Notes: generated by a model not told the origin, from the letters alone. Numbered from the stretch's first letter, positions 18,351-27,001 are shown. The stretch is 53,299 nt of DNA from Byssovorax sp. (GCA_025362495.1 JANYGI010000156.1:1-53299), one strand, 5' to 3'. Numbers and translations: made by a program.

Positions 18351-19136
18351 ATGCACACACTCACCGCGAGCGACGGCGTCGAGCTTGCCTACCGGACCTT
18401 CGGAGAGGGCTCGACCAGCGTCGTGCTCGTGCACGGATGGATGATGTCGGGGGCCGTCTACGACGATCTCCTCGCAGCGCTCGGCAACGACGGCGTGCGG
18501 TGGATCGTGCCGGATCTCCGCGGCTCGGGGCGCTCCGGGAGCGCCGACGGCACGTACTCGATCGAGCAGTACGCGAAGGACGTCATCGCCGTCGCCGACG
18601 CCGCCGGGGCGACGAGGTTCGCCCTCGTGGGCCACAGCATGGGCGGGCAGATCGCGCAGATCATCGCCGCGACGTGGCCCGAGCGCGTGATCGGCGCGGC
18701 GCTGCTCTGCCCGGTGCCCGCGTCGGGGATGGCGCTGCCCGACGACGCGCGCGGCCTCTTCCTCACCTCGGGGCAGAACCGCGAGATGCAGAAGACGATC
18801 CTCGGGCTCGCGTGCAAGACGCTGCCCGAAGCGGCGCGCGAGCGCCTGCTCGACGACGCCGGCAAGATCACGCCGGAGTGCATCCGCTTCGCGTTCACCT
18901 CGTGGTCGGGCGCGAGCTTCGCCGACAAGCTCGGCGCGATCACCGCGCCGGTGGTGGTCATCGGCACCGACGATCCCTTCTTGCCGCAGGAGTTCCTGCG
19001 CGCCGCGGTGTCCTCGAAGATCAAGCGCGCGTCGCTGGTGTACCTGCCCGGGCCCGGCCACTACCCCGGCTCCGAGGCCCCGCGCGAGACGGCCGCGGTC
19101 CTCCGCGCGTTCCTCGCGCCACTGCTGCAGGGCTGA
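18351..19136 (+). CDS. Alpha/beta hydrolase
   Basis: 261 residues. The ATG at 18351 has a strong ribosome site GGGAGGA four bases upstream. It has the oxyanion segment VLVHGWMMSG, the nucleophile elbow GHSMGG (Ser about 98), an acid in IGTDDPF and the catalytic His in GPGHYPG, so the full triad is present. It is cytoplasmic, since no signal is seen. The closest functional types are esterases, haloalkane-dehalogenase-like and C-C hydrolases; the substrate is unknown. The stop overlaps the start of the STAS gene (TGATG), so the two are coupled. Confidence 0.9.
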   Translation: MHTLTASDGVELAYRTFGEGSTSVVLVHGWMMSGAVYDDLLAALGNDGVRWIVPDLRGSGRSGSADGTYSIEQYAKDVIAVADAAGATRFALVGHSMGGQIAQIIAATWPERVIGAALLCPVPASGMALPDDARGLFLTSGQNREMQKTILGLACKTLPEAARERLLDDAGKITPECIRFAFTSWSGASFADKLGAITAPVVVIGTDDPFLPQEFLRAAVSSKIKRASLVYLPGPGHYPGSEAPRETAAVLRAFLAPLLQG

Positions 19137-20056
19137 TGGACGACGCGAGCCGAGGCCTCCTGTCCGCGCTCCTCGAGCGGAACCGCGCCGAGATCGTCGA
19201 TCGCGGGACCGACTGGGTGCGGGCGCAGGCGATCGATCTCGGCTCGCGGAGGCCGCGCGAGGAGACGCGCAAGCTGGTGGAGCGCGTCGTGACCTCGCAG
19301 GCCGCCGCGCTGCTCACCGGCGACGAGGGCCCGATCGACGAGTTCATCGAGCTCGTCACGTCGCTGCGATCGTCGAGCGAGTTCCACGTCTCGACCCTGC
19401 TCCGCGGCCTGCTCTCGTTTCGCCGCGGGCTCGAGGACGTGCTCCGCTCCGCGAACGCCGAGCTCGGGGCCTCGCTCGAGCTGCTGTCGTCCGTCGATCG
19501 CGTGGCGCACGGCGCGATCTTTCGCGCCGCCGACGTCTACAACGAGAAGCTCAACGGCACGATCCTGCGCCGGCGCGCGGAGCTCGAGCGGGATCTCGCG
19601 CGGGTCACGGCCGCGAAGGAGCAGGAGCTCGACGAAAAGGTCCGCACCATCGACGCGCAGCGCGAGCTCTTGAACGCGCTGTCGTCGCCGGTGATCCGGA
19701 TCTGGGAAGGCATCCTCGTCGCCCCGCTGATCGGCGAGATCGATCCCGAGCGGGCCGCCGCGGTGCGCGAGCAGGTGCTCGACGCCGTGATGAAGACGCG
19801 GGCGCGCGCGGTGCTCGTCGACATCACCGGCCTCACGGTGACCGACGAGAACCTGGCCTCCGAGATCATGCGCCTCGTGAAGTCGGTGCGCCTGATCGGG
19901 GCCGAGACGCTGCTGGTCGGCATCTCGCCCGAGGGCGCGCGGGCGCTCGCGGCGATCCGGGTGAACCTCGGCGACGTCCGCTCGTTCGCCACGCTCCACG
20001 ATGGTCTCCGCGCCGCGTTCCAGAGCGCGGGGCTCAAGGTCGTGCAGCGCGGCTGA
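19136..20056 (+). CDS. RsbR-like STAS-domain regulator
   Basis: 306 residues. The N-terminal 150 residues are helical and resemble the RsbRD N-terminal or globin-like sensing domain. A coiled coil follows (about 140-180), then a STAS domain (about 180-300) containing ARAVLVDITGLTVTDENLA and RLIGAETLLVGISPEGA. RsbR proteins build stressosomes that capture a kinase and control an anti-sigma switch. No RsbS, RsbT or phosphatase gene is next to it, so its partners are elsewhere. It is translationally coupled to the hydrolase through a TGATG overlap, hinting that the hydrolase product or substrate is sensed; this is inference. Confidence 0.85.
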   Translation: MDDASRGLLSALLERNRAEIVDRGTDWVRAQAIDLGSRRPREETRKLVERVVTSQAAALLTGDEGPIDEFIELVTSLRSSSEFHVSTLLRGLLSFRRGLEDVLRSANAELGASLELLSSVDRVAHGAIFRAADVYNEKLNGTILRRRAELERDLARVTAAKEQELDEKVRTIDAQRELLNALSSPVIRIWEGILVAPLIGEIDPERAAAVREQVLDAVMKTRARAVLVDITGLTVTDENLASEIMRLVKSVRLIGAETLLVGISPEGARALAAIRVNLGDVRSFATLHDGLRAAFQSAGLKVVQRG

Positions 20057-22351
20057 TCAGCGCGGCTCGGTGGCGATCACCACGCGGTGAGCCGGCGACA
20101 GGATCCGCTTCACCACGGCGGCGACGTCGCTCGCGCTGGCGGACTCGGCCGCCGCGGCGGTGCGCGCGATCCGCGCCAGGGCGACGGCCTTCGGCTCCTC
20201 GGTCGAGCCGGCGTGGGCGCGCTCGGTGTCGAGGCGCGCGCGGAGCTGGGCGCGGGCCTCGACGAGCTCGGGCTCCGTCGGGCCTTGATCCACGAACCCC
20301 GCGAGCACGCGATCGAGCTCTTTCTCCGCCGCGGCGACGTCGTACTTCACCGACGGCGCGATCTCGATCGCCACCACGCTCGCGCGCGGGAGGTTCTCGA
20401 TCGAGCCGCGGACGTGGACCGCGACGTGGGTCTCGCTCACCAGCGCACGCGCCGCGCGGCCGAAGCGATCGTGCGCGAGCAGCAGCACCCCGAGGCGGAG
20501 CGCGGGGCTCGACGCGTCGTCGCCGGGCGGGCCGATCCAGCCGAAGAGCACCCGCGGCGACGGCACCGACTCGGTCAGGGCGAGGCGCTCTTCGCGCGGG
20601 AACGGCGGGGAGATCGCGCCGCTGGCGAGCGCGCCCGCGAGGGCCCGCGGCGCGATCGCGGCGGCGATCTTCCGATCCGAACCGACGAGGTGCACCGTGA
20701 CGCGGAGGGCACCTTGCGGCGGCGGCTCGGCGATCACCACCGAGAGCAGCGGGAGCAGCGGCGCCGCGGCGAGCGATCCTTCGAGCGGGTGCCCCGCCGG
20801 GAAGAGGTGATCCGAGAGCGCGATCCAGCTCTTTCCGTAGGGCGCGTGCTCGATCTGCGCGCGCCGCGACGACGCCACCGCGCGCCGCAGGGCGATCCCG
20901 GCTTCGCCCTGCAGCAGCGTTCGCAGCGCGGCGCCGGCGCGCTCGAGGCCGTGCTCGAGATCGCCCGCGGCGACGCGGGACTCCGCGACGCGCAGCACCT
21001 TGCCCGTGGCGCGCACGCCGGTCCGCGTCGGCTCGAAGAGCTCGACGCTGGGCGCGATCGTGATCTCGGCGGCGGGCGCGCCGTCGAACGTGAGCGCGAT
21101 TCCATCCGGCAGAACAAGGCGATCGTCGCTGTGTGGCGCGGCGCTCGCGATCGCCGTGGCGGCGGCCACCAGCGCGGTGGAGGCGCTCGCCGTCGTCGGC
21201 GGCGTCGGCGCGGCGCTCGAGGCGTCGGGGCTCGCCGACGCGGCGCTGCGCGCGAGGAGCGCGGGGAACGCCGCGAGCGAGCGCGCCACGCGATCGGCCG
21301 GGAGGTTCACCAGCAGATCGCCGCCCGACGAGGGCAGCTCGGCGCGGAGCAGATCCGGGTTGTAGTCGCGGATCACCTCGATCGACACGCCCGCGGCCTT
21401 CGAGATGATCCGGAGCGGCGTGCCCGCGGGCACGGCGATCTCGCCGATGTCGAAGGGCTCGGCCGGCGTGAGATCGTCGAGCCCGAAGCGCCCGCGGTTC
21501 GCCGCGACGATGGCGAACGCCTGGATTTGCGGGACGAAGCTCGCCGTCTCCTTCGGCACCAGGTGGGCCTCGGCGAGATCCTTGAGCTCGACGGGATCGT
21601 TCATGGTCTTCACGGAGCGGCGCGAGCGCAGCTTCTCGATCGACTCGTCGAGGCGGTCTTCGCCGTAGTTGTACGCCGCGAGCGCGAGGTCCCACCGGCC
21701 GTAGCGGGCGAAGAGATCGCGCAGGTAGGCGATGGCCGCGGCCGTGCTCCGGGTGATGCTGCGCCGCTCGTCGATCTGCGCCGACTGGAGGAGGCCGTAG
21801 CGCGACGCCGTCTCCGGCATGAACTGGAAGAGGCCGACGGCGCCCTTGGGCGAGATCGCCTGCGGGTTGAAGCCGCTCTCGATCGCCGAAAGCCACACCA
21901 GATCCTCGGGCAGATCTGCGTCGCGCAGCGCCTGCTCGATGTGGGCGCGGTAGCGGCCGCCGCGGCGAAAGCGCTCGATGAAGGCCTGCCGTCCGCGCTC
22001 GGTCGCCGCGAAGTAGCCGACGAAGCGCATCGTCTTGCGGCTCGGCGCGAAATCGAGATCGGGCCAGGTGAGCGAGCCTATCGTCTCGGCGCCGGCGTCC
22101 GCGAGATCCTCCGGGCCGGCGCGCTCGAAGTCGCTGCTGAGATCGGGGAGATCCAGCTCGGCGCTCGGCGCGGGGGCGGCGTTGATCCCGGGATCGACGG
22201 CGCGCGCGTCGACCAGCGCCGGATCGCGGAACGCGCGGTACGCGGCGCGCACCCGCGGCGATCGCCATCCGAGCGCGACGCCCGCGACCGGGATCGCCAG
22301 GATCACCGCCGCGAGGATCGCCCTTCGTTTTCCCGGTGTCAGCGCTCGCAT
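20057..22351 (-). CDS. Lytic transglycosylase fused to an inactive M16-like peptidase domain
   Basis: 764 residues from the ATG at 22351. A signal anchor lies at 11-28. A Slt/MltD-type transglycosylase domain follows, with catalytic Glu158 in SAIESGFNP, and then KGAVGLFQFMPETASRYGL and ALAAYNYGEDRLDE. A LysM-like segment with IPAGTPL-type context lies around 320-355, then an Ala/Ser linker. The last 270 residues resemble the two-lobed M16 peptidase fold (GKSWIALSDHLFPAGHPLEG and VLFGWIGPPGDDASSPALRLG), without an HxxEH zinc site that I can see. It cleaves peptidoglycan in the periplasm, and the M16-like part may bind a partner. The fusion is unusual. Confidence 0.85.
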   Translation of the reverse strand: MRALTPGKRRAILAAVILAIPVAGVALGWRSPRVRAAYRAFRDPALVDARAVDPGINAAPAPSAELDLPDLSSDFERAGPEDLADAGAETIGSLTWPDLDFAPSRKTMRFVGYFAATERGRQAFIERFRRGGRYRAHIEQALRDADLPEDLVWLSAIESGFNPQAISPKGAVGLFQFMPETASRYGLLQSAQIDERRSITRSTAAAIAYLRDLFARYGRWDLALAAYNYGEDRLDESIEKLRSRRSVKTMNDPVELKDLAEAHLVPKETASFVPQIQAFAIVAANRGRFGLDDLTPAEPFDIGEIAVPAGTPLRIISKAAGVSIEVIRDYNPDLLRAELPSSGGDLLVNLPADRVARSLAAFPALLARSAASASPDASSAAPTPPTTASASTALVAAATAIASAAPHSDDRLVLPDGIALTFDGAPAAEITIAPSVELFEPTRTGVRATGKVLRVAESRVAAGDLEHGLERAGAALRTLLQGEAGIALRRAVASSRRAQIEHAPYGKSWIALSDHLFPAGHPLEGSLAAAPLLPLLSVVIAEPPPQGALRVTVHLVGSDRKIAAAIAPRALAGALASGAISPPFPREERLALTESVPSPRVLFGWIGPPGDDASSPALRLGVLLLAHDRFGRAARALVSETHVAVHVRGSIENLPRASVVAIEIAPSVKYDVAAAEKELDRVLAGFVDQGPTEPELVEARAQLRARLDTERAHAGSTEEPKAVALARIARTAAAAESASASDVAAVVKRILSPAHRVVIATEPR

Positions 22352-22379
22352 GCCCTCCCCGAAGCGGGGCCAGCATAGC

Positions 22380-22538
22380 TCACGCGCGCGCCGCCGCGAC
22401 GAGGCGACGCACGCGCTCGACGTCGACCGGGTTCTCGCACACGCCGCCGACCTCGAGGCTCGATCCGACGATGATTCCATCCGCGGCGCCGAGGAAGGCC
22501 ACGACGTTGTCCTCGGTCACGCCGCTGCCGAGGAGCGC
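22380..22538 (-). pseudogene. 3' remnant of a BtpA/SgcQ family gene
   Basis: Minus-strand translation gives ALLGSGVTEDNVVAFLGAA, then DGIIVGSSLEVGGVCENPVD and VERVRRLVAAARA before a stop. This matches the C-terminal end of BtpA-type TIM-barrel proteins, with the phosphate-binding GSGVT and DGIIVGSSL segments. Only about 52 codons remain. They follow the stop codon of the HEAT-repeat gene in the same frame, with no ATG. The rest of the gene is gone, so this is a deletion scar. UGA readthrough would make a HEAT-BtpA fusion, but nothing else suggests it. Confidence 0.75.
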
Positions 22539-23549
22539 TCATGCGCCGAATCGATCGAGGAAAATCGCCTCGATTCGCCGGGATTTTCGCGCGGTGACGG
22601 CGGCGCGCACCCGCGCGGCCAGGGCCTCGTCGTGGCGGTGGAGCGCGAGCGCCGTCAGCGCCGGCGCGACCTCGCTCTCGGCCGCGCGCGCCACGAGATC
22701 GATCAGGAACGCGGTGCTCTCCTCGGATCGCAGCAGCGCCACGCCGACGAGGATCCCCTCGCGGAGCCGCCCGGTCACCGTCGCGCGGTACGCCGACGTC
22801 AGGATCCCGAGGCCGCCCGGCGCGCGCGCCTCGCCGATCGCCAGCGCCGCGACCTCGCCGAGGCCGCTGTCGTGGTCGCCGAGGGCCGCGGCAACGACGG
22901 GCAAGTAGCGGTCGGGCGAGATCCGCAGCAGCGCGCGAAAGCAGGCGCTGATCACGTCGGGCTCGGGATCGCCGAGGCGGACCTTGAGGTGGAGCAGCGC
23001 GCCGGCCGCGGCGGATCCATCGGCGCCGAGCGCGCTCGCGGCCTCGGCGCGCGTCGACGACTCTTCATCGGCGAGGAGCGGCCCGACCTCGACCAGCGCG
23101 TCGGGATCATTGCTGTGGACGAGCGCGTGCGCGCACACGCCGCGGAGCGGGGCGGCGGCGTCGACCGCCTCGGGGAACGCCGGCTCGTTCTGCACGTGGC
23201 GGATCCCCGCGACGTACACGCTGCGATCGTGGCGATCGAGGGCGAGCATGGCCTCGACGATGCGCAGCTTGCCCGGGCAGCCCTTGTCGGACTTGACCGG
23301 ATCCTGGAGCAGCCGGTGGAAGGCCGCGGCGAGGTCCGGCACGAGCGCCGTCAGGCCGAGCTCGCCCGCCATGCGCGCCGCGTCGCCGCAGAGGTAGCCG
23401 TTCTTGTCGCCGAGGAAGCGGCGCAGCTCGGCCTCGGCGACGGCCGGCGGCGCCGTCGCCAGGGCGGCGATGCGGGTGCGTTTTTCGTCGAAGGAGCGAG
23501 CGGCGGGCGGCACGGCGAGCACTGTAGTCCTCCCTGCGGGCGGCTGCAT
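22539..23549 (-). CDS. HEAT-repeat protein
   Basis: 336 residues from the ATG at 23549; upstream codons to 23615 overlap the divergent gene. The sequence is all helical with repeated Ala/Leu-rich pairs such as AEAASALGADGSAAAGALLHL and PVVAAALGDHDSGLGEVAAL, typical of HEAT or PBS-lyase repeats. There is no signal peptide. Such proteins are scaffolds and have no enzymatic role. Its stop codon is followed in frame by a truncated btpA tail, so a deletion probably brought this gene end to its present place. It is divergent from the lipoprotein at 23610. Confidence 0.75.
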   Translation of the reverse strand: MQPPAGRTTVLAVPPAARSFDEKRTRIAALATAPPAVAEAELRRFLGDKNGYLCGDAARMAGELGLTALVPDLAAAFHRLLQDPVKSDKGCPGKLRIVEAMLALDRHDRSVYVAGIRHVQNEPAFPEAVDAAAPLRGVCAHALVHSNDPDALVEVGPLLADEESSTRAEAASALGADGSAAAGALLHLKVRLGDPEPDVISACFRALLRISPDRYLPVVAAALGDHDSGLGEVAALAIGEARAPGGLGILTSAYRATVTGRLREGILVGVALLRSEESTAFLIDLVARAAESEVAPALTALALHRHDEALAARVRAAVTARKSRRIEAIFLDRFGA

Positions 23550-23609
23550 CGGCGGCGGATCGCGGTCGAGACCGTAGCAGCGGAGAGCCCGGCGCCGTAC
23601 CATCGGCGA

Positions 23610-24302
23610 ATGCAAACCCGCTATCTTCTCTTGGTCCCTTTTCTCGCCCTGGCTGCCGCTCCACTCGCCTGCGGAGGCGCGGGCGACACCGCGGCTTCCG
23701 GCAGCACCGGCACCGGCGGCGCGGCGGCCACGACGACGTCATCCGGCACGAGCATGAGCGCGACGACGGGCGCGGGCGGCGACACGTCGTCGACGTCGAC
23801 CGCGAGCTCGATGTCGTCGGGGAGCACCACCGCGGCCAGCGGCACCGGCGGCGGGAGCGGCTGCGTCGGGTTCATCGACGTGACCGAGAACAACGAGGCC
23901 AAGCTGCACTTCGGCTCGATCTGCGCGGGCGACAACGGCTCGGCCGAGACGATGACGGCTGTCGGCTACCACTTCGCCGGCGGGGCATTCCCGGGCGCCG
24001 ACGAGCTTCGCATCGACGGTTGCTCCACCACGGCGCAGGGCTCGCCGGGGCTGCGCTTGCGCACGTCGAAGGCCGCCGCGAATGGCACGTTCACCGACGG
24101 CGACGCGAGCTACACCGACGCCAGCAGCACCCCGTTCAGCACTGCCGGCGATCCGTACAGCGTCGTGATCACCAAGTTCGATCCGCCCGGAGGGGTGATT
24201 GAAGGCACGTTCGCCGCGACGGTGACCGGACCGACCGACGGGAAGAAGACGCTGACTGGCACGTTCCACGTCTGCCACGTCAAGGACGAGCTGGTGCCGT
24301 GA
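23610..24302 (+). CDS. Lipoprotein with Ser/Thr/Gly-rich linker
   Basis: 230 residues. The signal sequence ends in a lipobox (APLACGG, Cys21). Residues 25-85 are a Ser/Thr/Gly/Ala linker, common in surface lipoproteins of this group. The remaining 145 residues form a compact beta-rich domain with paired cysteines (SGCVGF, SICAGD, DGCSTT, FHVCHV), which may be disulfide-bonded. No family is recognised. Asp codon context follows the host rule exactly (2 of 2 and 0 of 11), so the gene is native. It is convergent with the REC-MEDS gene across a hairpin. Confidence 0.8.
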   Translation: MQTRYLLLVPFLALAAAPLACGGAGDTAASGSTGTGGAAATTTSSGTSMSATTGAGGDTSSTSTASSMSSGSTTAASGTGGGSGCVGFIDVTENNEAKLHFGSICAGDNGSAETMTAVGYHFAGGAFPGADELRIDGCSTTAQGSPGLRLRTSKAAANGTFTDGDASYTDASSTPFSTAGDPYSVVITKFDPPGGVIEGTFAATVTGPTDGKKTLTGTFHVCHVKDELVP

Positions 24303-24320
24303 GAGGGTGGCGGCGGCCGG

Positions 24321-24339
24321 GAGCCTGCCAGTCAGGCTC
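24321..24339. terminator. Bidirectional hairpin between convergent genes
   Basis: GAGCCTG (24321-24327), five bases, CAGGCTC (24333-24339): a perfect 7 bp stem between the lipoprotein gene and the REC-MEDS gene, overlapping the stop of the latter. There is no long T tract on either side. Confidence 0.5.
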
Positions 24340-25243
24340 TCGGCGCGTCGGCGCCGGTGCCCTGCGAATGGGCGGCGCCGAGGCGCGCGAAGCTCAGGCG
24401 ATCGGCCTCCGAGCGCGGCGCCGCGCAGCCGCAGCGGACCGGGCAAGCGAGGCGCGTGAGCAGCCGATTCCAGAAGGCTTCGAGCGTCAGCGCGGTGGCG
24501 AGGTCGCCCGCGGCGCAGAGGAGATCGCCGAGCTCGCCGTAGATACGGAATCTGGGGTGATGGCGCTGCACGCGCGCGGTGGCGGCGCCCAGGACCTCGT
24601 TGAACCGCGCCTCGTCCGGGGCGCCGTCGACGGTGAAGGACTGGAGTACGGTGCGCGCGTCGAGGACGACGAGCTGCTCGCGCGCTCTGGCAGTCTCGAC
24701 GTCGATCCCCTGCGCTGCGAGGCCCGCGGCGAGGAGCTCTCGGTGCGCGGGGGTGACGATCGCCAGAGCACCTTCGTTGCGGTCGAGCCCTTCTTTCAGG
24801 TAGGCGACGACGTGCTCGGCGAGCATGGCGTCGCTCTCGTAGAACAGGGCCGAGTGGGTGTCCGCGACCGGGCGTCGCCGGTGGCGCTCGATCGTGCGAA
24901 CGAGGGTGTCGCGGTTGAGCGGCTTGCGGACCCAGCCGGCGACGCCGAGATCGACGACGCGCTGGTCGACTGCGCCCGCCGTGAGGACGATGGTGGGTAT
25001 CGCGAGCAAGCGGGCGTTGCCTTGCTGCTCTTTGCGGAAGGCGTACCCGTCCATGACTGGCATGCTCAGATCGAGCACGATCACGTCGGGTGAGCCCGTC
25101 ACGAGGTAATCGAGCGCCTCGCGGCCATTGGAGGCGGAGGCGACCTGATAGCCGCGCTGGCGCAGCGTCGCGCACACGGAGTCGTTCACATCCTGGTCGT
25201 CGTCGACGACGAGGATCCGAGTCACCGCGGCATTGTCGGTCAC
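24332..25243 (-). CDS. Response regulator with REC and MEDS-like sensory domains
   Basis: 303 residues. The receiver domain (1-125) has ILVVDDDQD, phospho-acceptor Asp58 in VIVLDLSMP, and the conserved Lys in WVRKPLN. Residues about 130-300 resemble the MEDS (DcmR-type) sensory domain: HSALFYESDAMLAEHVVAYL, GALAIVTPAHRELLAAGLA and a closing LEAFWNRLL. MEDS domains are thought to sense methanogen- or hydrocarbon-related ligands in two-component proteins. Here a phosphorylation input is joined to the sensory module and no DNA-binding domain is present, so output is probably through protein contact. No histidine kinase is adjacent. Confidence 0.8.
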   Translation of the reverse strand: MTDNAAVTRILVVDDDQDVNDSVCATLRQRGYQVASASNGREALDYLVTGSPDVIVLDLSMPVMDGYAFRKEQQGNARLLAIPTIVLTAGAVDQRVVDLGVAGWVRKPLNRDTLVRTIERHRRRPVADTHSALFYESDAMLAEHVVAYLKEGLDRNEGALAIVTPAHRELLAAGLAAQGIDVETARAREQLVVLDARTVLQSFTVDGAPDEARFNEVLGAATARVQRHHPRFRIYGELGDLLCAAGDLATALTLEAFWNRLLTRLACPVRCGCAAPRSEADRLSFARLGAAHSQGTGADAPRA

Positions 25244-25586
25244 GAGAGCGCCTTCCGCACTGGAGCGAGCCCGAGAAGGGTGAGCGGGGCGCGGCTCACC
25301 GCGGTTGCCCCGCAGGGGAAGACGACGACCGAGCGCCGGAGCCTGCGGGCGCGCGGATCAGCTCGACGTCGACCATTCGCCGCGACGCTACGCCGCGGGC
25401 GCCGCGAAGGTCAAGCAAGCGGCAAGGAATGGCGCCGGGAAAGTCGAGCGAATCGGCGCGCCGGAACCGGCGCGATCACGCGAACTGTTTCGTGGGGTCC
25501 GCGACAAATCCCGCAAGAGCGGAAAGTTGCTTTAGTCTCGCCTCGACCGTCGCGCAGAAGCGCTCTGCGCGGATCTGGAGGGACCC
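25244..25586. other. Intergenic stretch without a recognisable gene
   Basis: 343 bases between the REC-MEDS start and the Lys-rich gene. I see no gene, no strong promoter and no large repeat. It marks the left side of a segment whose codon usage departs from the rest of the window. Confidence 0.4.
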
Positions 25587-26588
25587 ATGGCTGACAAGCA
25601 AAAGAAGAACAAGAAGAGCAACGAGAAGACCACGACCCCGGCAAAGGCAGGAGCGAAGAAGAAAGCTGGCAAGGCGACCAGGCCGGCCAAGGGCAGCACG
25701 TCGGCGGCGATCATCGCCACGGCGCGCGCTACAGCCTTCAACGACGAGGCGCCCCCGACGGCGTTCGCGCATTTCCGTCCGCTCGCGGAGCAGGTGCCGA
25801 CTGCGGACCTCGCCGTCTTCACCGGCCAACCGCTGCTCCTGCGCGCCAACATCCTCGCGGCGCTCGCCGCGGTCGAACCGCACCTCGAAGCGGCGGTGAA
25901 CGCGCTCCGCGAGCCCCGGCTCGACGAGGTGTTCGAGCTGCCTTCGCTGATCATGGCGCTCGAGTTCGCGGTCGGGCGCGTGCCTGTCGCCAGGCTCAGC
26001 GCCGGCGAGATCGAGAGCATGCTCGCGGAGGGCGCGCCGTGGCGCGAGCTGATGCTGACGTTCCTCGAAGTCGCGGCTCACCCGCTGATCAACCTCCTCC
26101 CCCGCGAGCGCGTCGCCGCGGTCCGCGCCGGCAAAGGCAAGCTCGACCAGGCGCGAGACTTCGTCGCCATTCCGGGTCTGCTCGCCGAGTTCAGCGCGGA
26201 GCTCGACGGCAAGCATCCATTCCCTGCCGACAAGATCGATCTCCTCGCCACGCTCGGCGGTACGCTCGTCAAGTACGTGCGTCCCGGCAATGCGATCGCC
26301 GAGGTGGCCAAGCGCTCGAAGGAGTCAATCCTGCGCGACCAGCTCGCGTCGATGGTCGTGGCCCGGTACGACCAGCTCCAGGTCCTCGCGGCCGTGGCGC
26401 TCGGCCGTCGCAAGGCCGATGAGCTCCTGCCGGCGCTGCGCGCGTCGGTCGGGTTCTCGCGGCCGTCCGACGTGACCAGCGTCGTTGACGCGACCGACGG
26501 GAGCGCAGCGCCTCCCGCGGCCGCCGAGCCGGCTCCGGCCAACGGAGCGGCGGCAATCGCGCCCGCGCCCGCCACGCCGAACGGCTGA
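25587..26588 (+). CDS. Unknown protein with Lys/Ala-rich N-terminus
   Basis: 333 residues. The ATG has a clear ribosome site (GGAGGGA, 4 bases upstream). The first 38 residues are Lys/Ala/Thr-rich (KQKKNKKSNEK and PAKAGAKKKAGKATRPAKG), like a histone H1 tail, and could bind nucleic acid. The rest is helical, without signal or membrane segments, and ends in an Ala/Pro tail. I recognise no family. Asp before a C-starting codon is GAT in only one of five cases, against 14 of 15 in host genes counted, and GATC is about three- to fourfold rarer. This suggests acquisition from elsewhere. A 15 bp hairpin follows 37 bases after the stop. Confidence 0.75.
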   Translation: MADKQKKNKKSNEKTTTPAKAGAKKKAGKATRPAKGSTSAAIIATARATAFNDEAPPTAFAHFRPLAEQVPTADLAVFTGQPLLLRANILAALAAVEPHLEAAVNALREPRLDEVFELPSLIMALEFAVGRVPVARLSAGEIESMLAEGAPWRELMLTFLEVAAHPLINLLPRERVAAVRAGKGKLDQARDFVAIPGLLAEFSAELDGKHPFPADKIDLLATLGGTLVKYVRPGNAIAEVAKRSKESILRDQLASMVVARYDQLQVLAAVALGRRKADELLPALRASVGFSRPSDVTSVVDATDGSAAPPAAAEPAPANGAAAIAPAPATPNG

Positions 26589-26625
26589 GGCCGGGTCGGT
26601 CGGGTCCTCCGACCGGCTCCGGCAT

Positions 26626-26661
26626 CGCGTTCGTGCCCGCCCCATCGCGGGCACGAACGCG
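26626..26661 (+). terminator. Very strong 15 bp hairpin
   Basis: CGCGTTCGTGCCCGC (26626-26640), loop CCCATC, GCGGGCACGAACGCG (26647-26661). This is the longest perfect stem I found in the window, starting 37 bases after the Lys-rich gene. There is no T tract, so it could be a terminator, a processing or stability element, or a palindromic mobile-element end. Confidence 0.55.
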
Positions 26662-26793
26662 GTTCTCCTGGACGACGGGACGCCGTGGCCCCGGACGTCG
26701 ATCTTCCAGGCAAACGACGGGTACCCCGCTCCGGGGACGTGGATCCAGCTCCGCAACGGCGGGTACCCCGTCGTCCGGGAGCAAGGATCATAA
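26662..26793 (+). pseudogene. Coding-like fragment with a short internal repeat
   Basis: One plus-strand frame reads LLDDGTPWPRTSIFQANDGY, then PAPGTWIQLRNGGYPVVRE, and ends at TAA 26791-26793. Third-position GC is very high, as in real genes here, but no ATG, GTG or TTG opens the frame after the hairpin. A 16-base unit AACGRCGGGTACCCCG occurs twice (NDGYP/NGGYP). It may be the tail of a decayed gene. I recognise no family. Confidence 0.35.
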
Positions 26794-27001
26794 GCTGAAC
26801 TACAGACAGCGGCCGCCCGGAGCTGTCGTTACGCAGAAGGCGCCCGGATACCGGGACATGGGAAGCAATCAGAGATTCACCACTCTCATTACCTCCGTGT
26901 CAGTCGAGACCATTCCCGCGTTTGGGGCGTGCGAGGCTTTACTCTGCATCCGCGCCGAGGGCCTGTCCTCTTTCGGCGCGACGGGGCAGAATGCGCCGCC
27001 T
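26794..27001 (+). other. Leader of the chlorite dismutase family gene, no gene seen
   Basis: About 208 bases with no coding signal. CCCGG-ATA-CCGGG and ACAGC/GCTGT are small inverted repeats here. I see no strong sigma70 promoter, so the start of transcription is unclear. Confidence 0.3.
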
